Origin: Arthrobacter sp. zg-Y238
Lineage (GTDB): Bacteria; Actinomycetota; Actinomycetes; Actinomycetales; Micrococcaceae
DNA: 64,000 nucleotides
NCBI RefSeq assembly: GCF_024385525.1
Contig: NZ_JANFLU010000008.1
Coordinates: 62,001-126,000 of the forward strand
Direction of reading: 5' to 3'
Shown here: in pieces, positions 7,981 to 16,080 of the stretch
Numbering within the stretch: position 1 is the first letter of the stretch
Layout of the letters: each line of letters starts with the position of its first letter
The notes under the pieces: model-generated
What the model was told of the DNA's origin: nothing
Database searches by the model: none
Seen by the model: the letters and a program-made list of their open reading frames with translations, nothing else
Made by a program: the position numbers and the translations under genes

Positions 7981-8955
7981 TTACCAGGCGTAGTCCTCCG
8001 GCGCCGGTGAGTGCCCGGGGAAGATCCCGTCCAGCCGGGCCAGCGTCCGTGCATCCAGGGTGACGTCCAGGGCGAGGAGTGCCTCGTCCAGCTGCTCTTG
8101 GGTGCGCGGGCCCACCAGCGGCGCCGTCACCGCTGGCTGGTGCAGCAGCCAGGCCAGTGCCAGGACGCCGGGCAGGATGTCCAGTTCCGCGGCCAGTGCC
8201 TCGTACTGCCGGATCTGCTCCTCGTGTTTCTCCAGCAGGTTCCGCACCCTGCCCTCGGCACGCCGCCCGCCGCCGTCGGCCTCCTTCGCCAGGATCCCGC
8301 CGAGCAGGCCGCCCTGCAGAGGGGACCACGGTAGGATTCCGAGCCCGTACTGCTGCGCCGCGGGAAGGACTTCCAGTTCCACGGACCGGTTGATCAGGTT
8401 GTAAATACTCTGCTCGCTCACCAGCCCTGCAAAGTTCCGCCGGCTGGCGTTTTCCTGCGCCCGGGCAATGTGCCAGCCGGCGAAGTTGCTGCTGCCGTTG
8501 TAAATGATCTTGCCCTGCACCACCGCCACCTCCATGGCCTGCCAGATCTCCTCCCACGGCGTGTTCCGGTCAACGTGGTGGAACTGGTAGAGGTCGATGT
8601 AATCGGTCTGCAGCCGCTTCAGGCTGGCGTCCAGGGCGCGCCGGATGTTCAAGGCCGAGAGGTAGGTGTCATTGGGGCGTTCGCTCATGGAGCCGTAGAG
8701 CTTGGTGGCGAGGACGGTGTCCTCGCGCCGCCCGCCGCCTTTGGCGAACCAGCGTCCGATGATCTGCTCGGTCCAGCCCTTACGCTCACCCCAGCCGTAG
8801 ACGTTGGCGGTATCGAAGAAGTTGATGCCGGTATCCCGGGCGGAGTCCATGATGGCGTGGGCGTCCGCCTCGTCGGTTTTGGGTCCGAAGTTCATGGTGC
8901 CCAGGCACAGGCGGGACACGGACAGGCCGGAGCGGCCGAGATGCGTATATTCCAT
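7981..8955 (-). CDS. Aldo/keto reductase, YajO/tas-like
   Basis: A 324-residue AKR-superfamily oxidoreductase starting MEYTHLGRSGLSVSRLCLGT. Catalytic residues are seen as Asp and Tyr in FFDTANVYGWGE, Lys in LATKLYG and His in YQFHHVDR. This subgroup (AKR11-14-like) contains ion-channel beta-subunit relatives and general aldehyde or methylglyoxal reductases. ATG 8955 starts the conserved N-terminus; the frame extends upstream without family similarity. Convergent with the SRAP gene and divergent from the thioesterase gene at 9054. Confidence 0.88.
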   Translation of the reverse strand: MEYTHLGRSGLSVSRLCLGTMNFGPKTDEADAHAIMDSARDTGINFFDTANVYGWGERKGWTEQIIGRWFAKGGGRREDTVLATKLYGSMSERPNDTYLSALNIRRALDASLKRLQTDYIDLYQFHHVDRNTPWEEIWQAMEVAVVQGKIIYNGSSNFAGWHIARAQENASRRNFAGLVSEQSIYNLINRSVELEVLPAAQQYGLGILPWSPLQGGLLGGILAKEADGGGRRAEGRVRNLLEKHEEQIRQYEALAAELDILPGVLALAWLLHQPAVTAPLVGPRTQEQLDEALLALDVTLDARTLARLDGIFPGHSPAPEDYAW

Positions 8956-9053
8956 CCGGCCAGTGTGCTCCCCGTTACGTTGCGGGGCCAGCCGTCGGAC
9001 GGTGCTGGGGTAGCCTGAAAGCCAATTCCGGAACGGCAGGGAGAAGCAAGCAC

Positions 9054-9839
9054 GTGGCTGAATCGTATTACCGCTCGCTGGGCAACGACGCCTATGAGGC
9101 AACCATCCACACCCAGGGGGCCTGGAACCCGCAGGAGCAGCACATGGCTCCCATTTCCGGCCTGCTGGCCCACTGCCTGGAGCAGTTCCGTCCACGCCCC
9201 GAGCTGCGCATGGCCCGGATCAGCTACGACATTTTCGGGTTGATCCCGCGCACCGCCTTCGAGGTGAAAACCTCCGTCCTGCGCCCCGGACGGACCATTG
9301 AACTGGTGCAGGCCGAGATGGTGGTTGAGGGCCGCACCGCCGTTCGCGCCACCGCCTGGCGCCTTGCCCGCGGCTCGACGGCCGAGGTGGCCGCCGTGGA
9401 AGACGATGCCATGCCCGGCCCGGCAGAGGCGGGCACCCATGAAGGCATGACCGAGTGGCCCGGGGCGTTTATTGAATCCCTGGAGAAACGGGCGCTGCCG
9501 GGGCTGCGTCCGGGCCGCGGCCGGGCGTGGCTGCGCACCCCGCACGAAATGGTGGAAGGCACGCCGACGTCGGACCTGGTCCGCCTCGTGGGCATGGCAG
9601 ACACCGCCAACGGTATTTCCACCCGCGTGCCCCCGGGCGGTGACAGCTACATGTTCCCGAACGTGGACCTGCAGCTGCACCTGCACCGCGAACCCCGGGG
9701 GGAATGGCTGGGCCTGGACACCCAGGTAACCTTCGGTGCCGACGGCATCGGCCTGACTTCGACGGTCCTGCATGACCTGCAGGGACCGTTTGGGCGCAGC
9801 GAGCAGATCCTGACCGTCCGGCCGCTCGGCGGAGCGTAG
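9054..9839 (+). CDS. Thioesterase-family (double hot-dog-like) protein
   Basis: A 261-residue protein resembling TesB-type or acyl-CoA thioesterase-like proteins. It starts at GTG 9054, with GGCAGGGAGAAG upstream. The segment NPQEQHMAPISGLLAHCLEQ and the C-terminal FPNVDLQLHLHREPRGEWLGLDT show the paired hot-dog pattern of acyl-CoA thioesterase II-like proteins. The likely reaction is hydrolysis of an acyl-CoA; the acyl chain is unknown. The lipoate ligase-like gene starts 3 nt after its stop, so the two form an operon. Confidence 0.75.
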   Translation: MAESYYRSLGNDAYEATIHTQGAWNPQEQHMAPISGLLAHCLEQFRPRPELRMARISYDIFGLIPRTAFEVKTSVLRPGRTIELVQAEMVVEGRTAVRATAWRLARGSTAEVAAVEDDAMPGPAEAGTHEGMTEWPGAFIESLEKRALPGLRPGRGRAWLRTPHEMVEGTPTSDLVRLVGMADTANGISTRVPPGGDSYMFPNVDLQLHLHREPRGEWLGLDTQVTFGADGIGLTSTVLHDLQGPFGRSEQILTVRPLGGA

Positions 9840-9842
9840 GCG

Positions 9843-10583
9843 GTGCCCTCCGCCTTGGAAGTGTTCCGGCAGGAGGAATCCCTGGGCGCCGCCGCCGACC
9901 TCGACTTTGCGCTCGCCATGCTCGACGCCGTCCGCAGCGGCGGGCTCGGCCCGGCCCTGCGGATTTACCGTCCCCGCCCCACGGTCGCCCTGGGGCAGCG
10001 CGACGCCAAGCTGCCCGGCTTCGCCGCGGCACAGGCTGCCTGCCGCCGGCAAGGTTTCGAGCCGCTGGTCCGAAAGGCCGGCGGCCGGGCCGCCGCCTAC
10101 CACGAGGGCTGCCTGATCCTGGATCATGTGGAGCCGGACACCGACGCGCTCGCCGGCTCGAGACGCCGGTTCGCTGATTTCGGCGAGCTGCTGGCCGGCG
10201 CGTTCCGCAAGGCCGGACTGACCGCCAATGTAGGCGAAATCCCGGGGGAGTACTGCCCCGGGGAATTCACCGTCTCCGGCGAGGCTCCCGGCGGGGAGCG
10301 GATCAAACTGGTGGGCACCGCCCAACGGGTGATTGCCGGCGGCTGGCTGTTTTCCTCAGTGCTGGTGGTGGACAACGCCCTCCCGCTCCGCCGGGTCTTG
10401 ACCGACTGCTATGCCGAGCTCGGGCTGAGCTGGGACCCGCGCACCGCCGGAGCCGCCCGGGACCTCGCACCGGGACTGGATATGGTCCAGGTGCAGGACG
10501 CCGTCCTGGCCGCCTACGCCGGCTACGCACCCCTCGTTGACGGGGACTTCACCGCACTGCGGGGGAGAGTTGCGCAACACTAG
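9843..10583 (+). CDS. Lipoate-protein ligase A-like protein
   Basis: A 246-residue protein of the biotin/lipoate ligase (BPL_LplA) fold. Key segments are RPRPTVALGQRDAKLPG, LVRKAGGRAAAYHEG (the RRxSGG-like substrate loop, here RKAGG) and KLVGTAQRVIAGG with the conserved Lys. These enzymes attach lipoate or octanoate to E2 subunits of oxo-acid dehydrogenases or move it between carriers. Whether it is a ligase or an octanoyltransferase cannot be settled. GTG start directly after the thioesterase gene suggests co-translation. Confidence 0.8.
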   Translation: MPSALEVFRQEESLGAAADLDFALAMLDAVRSGGLGPALRIYRPRPTVALGQRDAKLPGFAAAQAACRRQGFEPLVRKAGGRAAAYHEGCLILDHVEPDTDALAGSRRRFADFGELLAGAFRKAGLTANVGEIPGEYCPGEFTVSGEAPGGERIKLVGTAQRVIAGGWLFSSVLVVDNALPLRRVLTDCYAELGLSWDPRTAGAARDLAPGLDMVQVQDAVLAAYAGYAPLVDGDFTALRGRVAQH

Positions 10584-10620
10584 GGCCGCGTCGCTTCGTC
10601 CCGGCGGCTGCCGGGGATAG

Positions 10621-10663
10621 TGTTGATGGCGGTGAGCCGGCTTAACCGGAGCGGCTATCAACA
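10621..10663 (+). promoter_or_regulatory. Imperfect stem-loop in the leader of the X25-domain gene
   Basis: The outer arms TGTTGAT and ATCAACA pair perfectly, and an inner CCGG-CTTAA-CCGG forms the tip, with mismatched GC pairs between. It ends 20 nt before the TTG start at 10684, so it may be a leader structure or an operator. No riboswitch class was recognised. Confidence 0.35.
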
Positions 10664-10683
10664 TTCGTAACAAAGGAATTCCA

Positions 10684-11457
10684 TTGGGCTCAGACACCGT
10701 TGAAAACACTGCGCTGCGGCTGCAGGCGGTCCTGGAGATCCTCGCAGCAGAGGACCCGTCAGCTACCGGCAAGGTCAGCAGGGCAAAGGTACTCGGTGCC
10801 GCCCTGGACCGTGTGCCGCTCGAAGGACGCGAAGCGGAGGCCCTGGCCAGCGGCACCACGCGCGGCGAGCGTGCCTTGGTGAACGCCACCACCAAACTCG
10901 TCAAGGCGGGCTGGATCCTCAAGGAAGCCCGCTCCGGCTGGAGCATCACCAACGAGGGCCGCCGGGCCCTGAAGGACTTCCCGGAGCCGGCGCACCTGTC
11001 GGCCGCCCTCAGCGGGAAGCCGGTGGCAGCGGCAGAAACCGCTTCGCCGGCAGAGGAAGTAGTGGAAGAGGTCCTGCGCGACGCCGTCGCCGTCCCTTCC
11101 GCTCCGGCCGAACAGCACGGCTCGCACCCGGAGACCGGCATCCCGGAGCCGTCCTTCCCGCAGCCGGAGTCCGTGGCCCTCGCGGGCGATTTCGGCGCGG
11201 CGCTCGGCACCGAGGACTGGAATCCGGCCGGCGCGCAGTTCGCGTTCGACCGCCACGACGAACTGTGGAAGCTCACGGTGGACCTGCCCGAAGGCACGTA
11301 CACCTACAAGGTGGCACTGAACGGTTCGTGGGACGAAAACTACGGGTTCGACGCACACCGCGACGGCGGCAATATCGAGCTGTGGCATACCGGCGGTCCG
11401 CTGACTTTCCTGTATGACCACGCCACGCACAACGTAGTCACCAAGGCAACCGCCTAG
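10684..11457 (+). CDS. Winged-helix-like N-terminal domain fused to pullulanase X25-like domain
   Basis: A 257-residue protein starting at TTG 10684, with AAAGGA 6 nt upstream. Residues about 1-105 look like a small winged helix (KVSRAKVLGAALDRV, then ALVNATTKLVKAGWI and WSITNEGRRALKDF), as in restriction-associated or DNA-binding N-domains. A Pro/Ala/Glu-rich linker follows. Residues about 160-257 match the X25 module of pullulanases (SVALAGDFGAALGTEDW, WKLTVDLPEGTYTYKVALNG, NYG), which normally helps bind alpha-glucan. No catalytic domain is present. A role joining glycogen sensing to regulation is only a guess. Confidence 0.75.
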   Translation: MGSDTVENTALRLQAVLEILAAEDPSATGKVSRAKVLGAALDRVPLEGREAEALASGTTRGERALVNATTKLVKAGWILKEARSGWSITNEGRRALKDFPEPAHLSAALSGKPVAAAETASPAEEVVEEVLRDAVAVPSAPAEQHGSHPETGIPEPSFPQPESVALAGDFGAALGTEDWNPAGAQFAFDRHDELWKLTVDLPEGTYTYKVALNGSWDENYGFDAHRDGGNIELWHTGGPLTFLYDHATHNVVTKATA

Positions 11458-11470
11458 GACCGGCCCGGCG

Positions 11471-12895
11471 TTAGCCCGGACCCTCAACGGGGTCCACCAG
11501 GAACCCGCGGGGCTCCCGCACCCACCAGACCCGTTCGCGGCGCAGTTCCGCCGGCGTGGAGTAGCGGTAGCGGTAGACCCGGGCACGGATCCAGCGGGGC
11601 GGCTCGCCGTCGAACGGGTCCCTGCGCAGCAGGCGCAGGGTCCGCCGGTCGGCGGCGAGCAGCTTCCGCAGCAGCACCGGGAACCAGGCACCGGCGGCAC
11701 CCAGGCCCAGGAACCACATCAGCCAGTCCAGGCGCAGGTGGTAGGGCGCAAACTGGCGCGGCATCCGGCGCGGGTCCCCGGGCTTGCCCTTGAACTCGTA
11801 CTCCAGCCAGCGGGCGTCCGGCCCCGGCGGATCGTTGGTGCCCTCGATGACCACCTCGTCCCGCCGCCGCGTAATGCTGCCGAACGCACCGTAGGCATTG
11901 GAAAGGTGCCAGCGGTTGAAGCTGGCATTCATCAGCTGGTCGCGGCGGACCAGGTTCTTCAGCGGTTCCCACGCCCAGTACAGCACCGCCAGGGTTACGG
12001 CGCCGACGACGACGGCGAACGCCGCCGGGGTTGCCTCCGGATCCGGTGCGGCGAACTGCACTCCCGGAAGCACCGCCTGCACGGCCGAATCGCTCAGGGC
12101 CGTGCACGCGAGCAGGATGGTCAGCACGTTCAGCCAGGCGAAGTTCCCCGAAAGGACGAGCCAGAACTGGGTAAAGATCACCACCGCCGCGGCAATCGAA
12201 GCCACCGGCTGCGGGAAGAACAGGAAGAACGGCACCACCAGCTGGGCGAAGTGGTTGCCCAGCACCTCCATCCGGTGCAGCGGCTTTGGCAGATGGTGGA
12301 AGAACCAGCTGGCCGGGTTCGGCATCGGCTGGGTTTCGTGGTGGTAGTACAGGGCGGTGAGATCCCTCCACACCTTGTCGCCGCGCATCTTGATCAGGCC
12401 CGCACCGAATTCGAGCCGGAACACCAGCCAGCGGAAGGCCCACAGCACCGCGACCGGAACCGCGACGTCGTCGGAGCCCAGGAACGCGGCCAGGAAGCCC
12501 GCCTCCAGCAGCAGCGATTCCCAGCCGAACCCGTAGAACGTCTGCCCGATGTTCACCACGGACAGGTACAGCCCCCAGATAAACAGGAAAGCTGCCATCG
12601 GCAGCCACCACGGCCCGGACTGCGGCACTCCCGCCACCAGCAGCGCGGAGACGACGGCGCCTGCCCACGCCACGGCGAGCAGGAACCGGTCCGAATAGTG
12701 CCAGTGGAAGAGGGTGGGAATTCCCCTGCCCTTGATCCGGGCCAGGAACTGCGGGGCCGGGAGCAGGCCGTTTTCGCCGAGCAGCGCCGGGAACTGGGCG
12801 GCCGCGGAGAGGAACGCGATCAGGTACACGGCGGCGATGCCGCGCTGCAGCACCTGGCGGGCGAATTCGTATCCTTCGGCGCTGAACCACTCCAT
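11471..12895 (-). CDS. Lipase maturation factor-family membrane protein
   Basis: A 474-residue polytopic membrane protein of the LMF1-like family, with about seven to nine hydrophobic helices. Family-like segments include FPALLGENGLLP near the N-terminus, FGWESLLLEAGFLAAFLG, the GAGLIKMRGDKVW loop and the C-terminal block ARWLEYEFKGKPGDPRRMP. In animals LMF1 helps lipase folding in the endoplasmic reticulum; the bacterial members are unassigned. ATG 12895 begins the conserved N-terminus. The gene stands alone, convergent with the X25-domain gene 13 nt away. Confidence 0.85.
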   Translation of the reverse strand: MEWFSAEGYEFARQVLQRGIAAVYLIAFLSAAAQFPALLGENGLLPAPQFLARIKGRGIPTLFHWHYSDRFLLAVAWAGAVVSALLVAGVPQSGPWWLPMAAFLFIWGLYLSVVNIGQTFYGFGWESLLLEAGFLAAFLGSDDVAVPVAVLWAFRWLVFRLEFGAGLIKMRGDKVWRDLTALYYHHETQPMPNPASWFFHHLPKPLHRMEVLGNHFAQLVVPFFLFFPQPVASIAAAVVIFTQFWLVLSGNFAWLNVLTILLACTALSDSAVQAVLPGVQFAAPDPEATPAAFAVVVGAVTLAVLYWAWEPLKNLVRRDQLMNASFNRWHLSNAYGAFGSITRRRDEVVIEGTNDPPGPDARWLEYEFKGKPGDPRRMPRQFAPYHLRLDWLMWFLGLGAAGAWFPVLLRKLLAADRRTLRLLRRDPFDGEPPRWIRARVYRYRYSTPAELRRERVWWVREPRGFLVDPVEGPG

Positions 12896-12950
12896 GGCAT
12901 GTCAGCCTAGCTCCAGCGGCGGGCCGGCGCCGCCCGTTACAGGCGCCGGC

Positions 12951-13493
12951 TTAAATGTACTTATTGATGTACACCCAGCGTCCCCCGAGGTCTGTACGGA
13001 GGGCTTCGAGCAGGGTCGTAACGAGTTCGGGTGAATACCCGCCGGTGCCGGTATCAATGATGACCGCGAAGGACGCCATGGCCATGCAACTCCCCAGGTC
13101 CCAGTCACCGAATAGTCCCGCCCATGAGCAGTCGGGACAGGCAAGCCGGGGCTCGGGGCCGCCGTCGTACCATTCACTGACCAGCGGAACAATCAGCTCG
13201 AGCGGAAACTGGAAAGTGCAGCGCGTGCAAACGGGACCCCCGGTACCCTCACCGGCAAAGTAGTAGTCCCGTCCGGCGACGAAGCTGTAGCTTCCGTTGG
13301 CGTCTGCGGATGCCGCCAAGGTGCGCGGTCCGAAGGCGTCGGCGGGGTGCTTGTCGTAGTAGGGGTCGTAGACCGTAGGGTCGGCCATGCTCCAGCCGGT
13401 GCTGCGGAACCACCTCCGTACCTGGCTGAATCGTTCCTCGCTTCCTTCCGGGTCTACGGAAAGGTCCAGCAGTTGTTCCCGGTTATCGCTCAT
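12951..13493 (-). CDS. Zinc-ribbon paralogue family, copy ZR1
   Basis: A 180-residue protein of a family present four times in this window (others at 23695, 24294, 24869). Shared layout: N-terminal EQLLDLSVD... helix, VRRWFRSTGW, then two Cys-x-x-Cys knuckles (CTRC and CPDC) about 33 residues apart that would bind one zinc, a hydrophobic segment MAMASFAVIID, and a C-terminal LRTDLGGRWVY. ATG 13493 matches the aligned start of the other copies and has TACGGT 5 nt upstream, suggesting a leaderless mRNA. Function is unknown; the pattern of scattered paralogues resembles orphan immunity-type genes, which is inference. Confidence 0.78.
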   Translation of the reverse strand: MSDNREQLLDLSVDPEGSEERFSQVRRWFRSTGWSMADPTVYDPYYDKHPADAFGPRTLAASADANGSYSFVAGRDYYFAGEGTGGPVCTRCTFQFPLELIVPLVSEWYDGGPEPRLACPDCSWAGLFGDWDLGSCMAMASFAVIIDTGTGGYSPELVTTLLEALRTDLGGRWVYINKYI

Positions 13494-13610
13494 GCCACAC
13501 CGTAACGAATGCCGCCGGAAAATACCCGAAAGAGCAGCAGGTTCCTCTTGCCTGCCCCTCGTCCTACGCTGGAACGGTGGCAGAACCCTCTGCCGCGGGA
13601 GGTGCCGGAA

Positions 13611-14417
13611 ATGACCGGATCGCGTGTCCTTGCCCTCGTCGTCGCCCATCCCGACGACGACGCGTACGGGCTGGCGGGAACAGTGGCGCTGCACGAAGAC
13701 GATCCGGAGTTCCGCTTCGTCCTGGTCCACGCGACCGACGGCGGCGCCGGGCAGATTGATCCGTCCTATCCGCCGGTCAACGAACCGCTGGGGCGGATCC
13801 GGCGGCGGGAAATGGAAGCCGCATGGACGGCGCACGGCAGGCCGCCGGACCGCCACGAGTGGCTGGACTACGACGACGGTGCAGTGGCGCAGGTTCCCTT
13901 CGATGAACTGGTGGAGCGGATCGGCGACATCCTGGCGCAGGAGCGGCCCGACGTCGTCGCCACCTTCGGCCCCGACGGAATCACCGGGCACCCGGACCAC
14001 ATCGCAGTCGGTGCGGCCACCGATGCAGCGTTCACGGGCCTTCGGGCCGACGGCGGTCCGGGGCTGCAGCGCCTGCTGCACGGCGGTGTCCGCCGCTCCA
14101 CCTGGGAACGGTGGAACCGCAGCCGGGTCCGGCACGGACTGGAACCCTGGGATGAGGGCAGGGTGTATGACGTACGTCCGGTTCCGGACGACCTGATCGG
14201 CATGGAGGTGGACGTCGGCAGCGTGGCGCACCGGATCGTGGCGGGGCTGATGGAGCATCGGACCCAGCGGCACGTGGTTTCCCCGGGGGTGCCCCCGGAT
14301 TCGGAAGAGGATGCCGGCTGGGCCCGTTCCGTCTCAGTGGAGCCCCTGGTCATTGCCTGGCCGCCGCGGCAGCCCGGGGCAGCCGTACTGGGTGATGTTT
14401 TCGAGGGGTTGGACTAG
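13611..14417 (+). CDS. PIG-L/LmbE-family N-acetylglucosaminyl deacetylase
   Basis: A 268-residue PIG-L family metal-dependent deacetylase. The zinc-site motif VVAHPDDDAYG is at about residues 10-20, and GHPDHIAV supplies the third ligand. Family members remove N-acetyl groups from GlcNAc-linked substrates, including MshB and Mca of the mycothiol pathway. The HPDDDAYG variant places this one with general LmbE-like members, so MshB identity is not claimed. ATG 13611 follows GGGAGGTGCCGGAA; an in-frame upstream ATG at 13509 lacks family similarity. Confidence 0.85.
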   Translation: MTGSRVLALVVAHPDDDAYGLAGTVALHEDDPEFRFVLVHATDGGAGQIDPSYPPVNEPLGRIRRREMEAAWTAHGRPPDRHEWLDYDDGAVAQVPFDELVERIGDILAQERPDVVATFGPDGITGHPDHIAVGAATDAAFTGLRADGGPGLQRLLHGGVRRSTWERWNRSRVRHGLEPWDEGRVYDVRPVPDDLIGMEVDVGSVAHRIVAGLMEHRTQRHVVSPGVPPDSEEDAGWARSVSVEPLVIAWPPRQPGAAVLGDVFEGLD

Positions 14418-14786
14418 ACGGCGTCGACGTTCCGGATGCCGAGTTGCGCGGCCCTTGGAACGCCAGCATGTCTGCCCGCCGGGTGACGGTGAGTTGCTGT
14501 GGACTCCTACCCCCTTAGGCAGGAATAAGCCATCCCGAGTACGCCTCGGTAGCCCTCTTCATATGCAACGCGCTGTTCCTCATAATATTGCCGACGGACC
14601 TGCCCTGCGGCGGGTGGAACGAGCGGGACACTGCTGAATGGATTGCTGATGCCAAGCCGGTGCAGCTTTTTCACGAACAGACGGTGGAAGAAGACAAGCT
14701 CAAGGCAGATATGGTGAATCGCCCCGATCGATGGATGCCAATCTCAGTCGGCAGCAACGACGGATTGCCCTTTGTGGATCGTGCGG
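14418..14786. other. Gene-poor stretch
   Basis: No convincing gene, RNA or repeat was found. A 78-codon frame at 14588-14824 has no recognisable domain and overlaps the SDR remnant that follows. Confidence 0.5.
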
Positions 14787-14936
14787 ATGGCGGCGAGGCA
14801 GGAATTCCGGCTCTGCACTCTTGAGGAGGAACCCGAGCCGGAGGACATCGCCGACGCGATCGCTGCCGTGGTGTCCACCGAGTTCCGCTGGGCAACGGGG
14901 GAGCGCATCGAGGTTTCCGGCGGCGTGCTGCTGTAG
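14787..14936 (+). pseudogene. C-terminal remnant of a short-chain dehydrogenase
   Basis: The frame reads MAARQEFRLCTLEEEPEPED then IADAIAAVVSTEFRWATG and ERIEVSGGVLL before TAG. The PEDIADAI...(W)ATG...I.VSGG pattern is the classic last helix and strand of SDR enzymes. The Rossmann motif and catalytic Tyr-Lys are absent, so only the last 40 or so residues of a once 250-residue gene remain. Confidence 0.75.
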
Positions 14937-15016
14937 CGAGCCCCAAGCCAAGTGTTGATGCTGCCGCAGGCCTCGCGCATATTCGGGGCTACGGCAGGAA
15001 TGAACCTAGGAGTGAC

Positions 15017-15316
15017 ATGTCCCGTGGAGCACCAGCGAAGATCGCACTGAGGCGTGGCACAAGGTTTGGTGCCGCAGCGGCGGTCCTGCTCGTTCTGGGG
15101 CCGTTCATCAACAGGAACTTCGGCGTAGCGGACAGCCTGAGTTCGATGCCGCTTTCCGCGGTCTGGGAAACGGCACCGGTCGCGGTGCTGGTAACGGTGG
15201 CCTATCTGGTCTTGCTGCTGACATCGGTGCTGCTTTGCGCCGTCGTCGTCACCGTCTCCCTCACCGCCGGCTCAACTTCCCGACGGCTCGGGACCCACCA
15301 CCAGGCAGGTGCTTGA
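15017..15316 (+). CDS. Small two-helix membrane protein, unknown
   Basis: A 99-residue protein with a basic N-terminus and two hydrophobic segments (about residues 18-32 and 51-84). CCTAGGAGTGAC places a good AGGAG site before ATG 15017. No family recognised. Its last 45 nt overlap the end of the convergent thioesterase gene on the other strand, so the C-terminal tail may be under dual constraint. A plain integral membrane protein is all that can be said. Confidence 0.6.
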   Translation: MSRGAPAKIALRRGTRFGAAAAVLLVLGPFINRNFGVADSLSSMPLSAVWETAPVAVLVTVAYLVLLLTSVLLCAVVVTVSLTAGSTSRRLGTHHQAGA

Positions 15317-15784
15317 CGCGGTAGCGAGAACCCGGCCGGCGGCGTCGCGCAGGTCCGCTTCGACAAACGCTGCGTTGCGCCCGGCCTTGGTCACCCATCC
15401 GTGGGCGGTGACGGTGCCCGTGTTCGCGGTGGCGGGCCGCAGGAAGGACACTTTGAGTTCGAGGCTGGTGTAGCCGGCGCCGGCCGGCAGCGTGGAGTGC
15501 ACGGCGCAGCCGCAGGCGGAGTCCAGGATGGTGGCGAAAAAGCCGCCGTGGACGGACCCGATCGGGTTGTAGTGCGATTCGTCCGGTTCCGCCGTCATCA
15601 CCACATCCCCCTCGCTCACGCTGACGAGGCGCAGCCCCACGTGGCTGCTGATCGGCGGGGCGGGAACCTCGCCGGCGGCAAGCGCCTGCAAGTGCTCGAG
15701 TCCGGTCCGCGAGAATATGCGTGCGACGTCCCGCTCTGCAGGGGAGTATTCGAGCGTTTTCGAACGCATTTCGGAAGCGGGCAT
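15272..15784 (-). CDS. PaaI-family hot-dog thioesterase
   Basis: A 170-residue single hot-dog protein. The motif NPIGSVHGGFFATILDSACGCAV is the PaaI/YigI signature (HGG followed by an active-site Asp), and LELKVSFLRPA gives the next strand. Family members hydrolyse aromatic or medium-chain acyl-CoA thioesters in the cytosol. The start ATG 15784 follows GAAGGAGCTCCG. The 3' end overlaps the small membrane-protein gene by 45 nt in convergent orientation. Confidence 0.88.
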   Translation of the reverse strand: MPASEMRSKTLEYSPAERDVARIFSRTGLEHLQALAAGEVPAPPISSHVGLRLVSVSEGDVVMTAEPDESHYNPIGSVHGGFFATILDSACGCAVHSTLPAGAGYTSLELKVSFLRPATANTGTVTAHGWVTKAGRNAAFVEADLRDAAGRVLATASSTCLVVGPEPSGS

Positions 15785-15858
15785 CGGAGCTCCTTCAGGG
15801 CTGGTGAGTGCTGGGACTCATAGACACAGTAATGCAGGCCATTCTGTCATGCTGGTCC

Positions 15859-16020
15859 ATGACCGCAGATCCCAGCCCCGCACGGCAGCCGACCAACGCG
15901 GGCGACCGCGTCCTCGACGGCCCGTTCTCAAGGCCCTCGCCCACCCGCTCCGGGTGCAGCTGTCCCCAGACAGCGAGCAGCATGGGAAAACGGGTGGGGG
16001 AATCGAGGTGAGCCACCAGC
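15859..16020 (+). pseudogene. Decayed ArsR-type regulator N-terminus
   Basis: From ATG 15859 one frame reads MTADPSPARQPTNAGDRVLDGP; shifting one frame at 15924 continues VLKALAHPLRVQL, the hallmark opening helix of ArsR-type winged-helix repressors (L-x-A-L-A-x-P-x-R). After that the similarity fades within about 20 codons. Two disruptions and a missing recognition helix mark it as a remnant. It occupies the 300-nt gap before the MFS gene, where no intact gene was found. Confidence 0.6.
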
Positions 16021-16080
16021 TATCACCTTCGGCAACTGGCCCGGCACTGCCTGGTCCGCGGCCATGCCGCAGCCCCGTCA

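Noticed and set aside
9651-9668. CATGTTCCCGAACGTG, resembling a LexA box
   Set aside because: Half-sites are in the wrong orientation and spacing, and it lies inside the thioesterase coding region.
14588-14824. 78-codon plus-strand frame in the gene-poor stretch
   Set aside because: No domain, weak start context and overlap with the SDR remnant; could be real, but nothing supports it.
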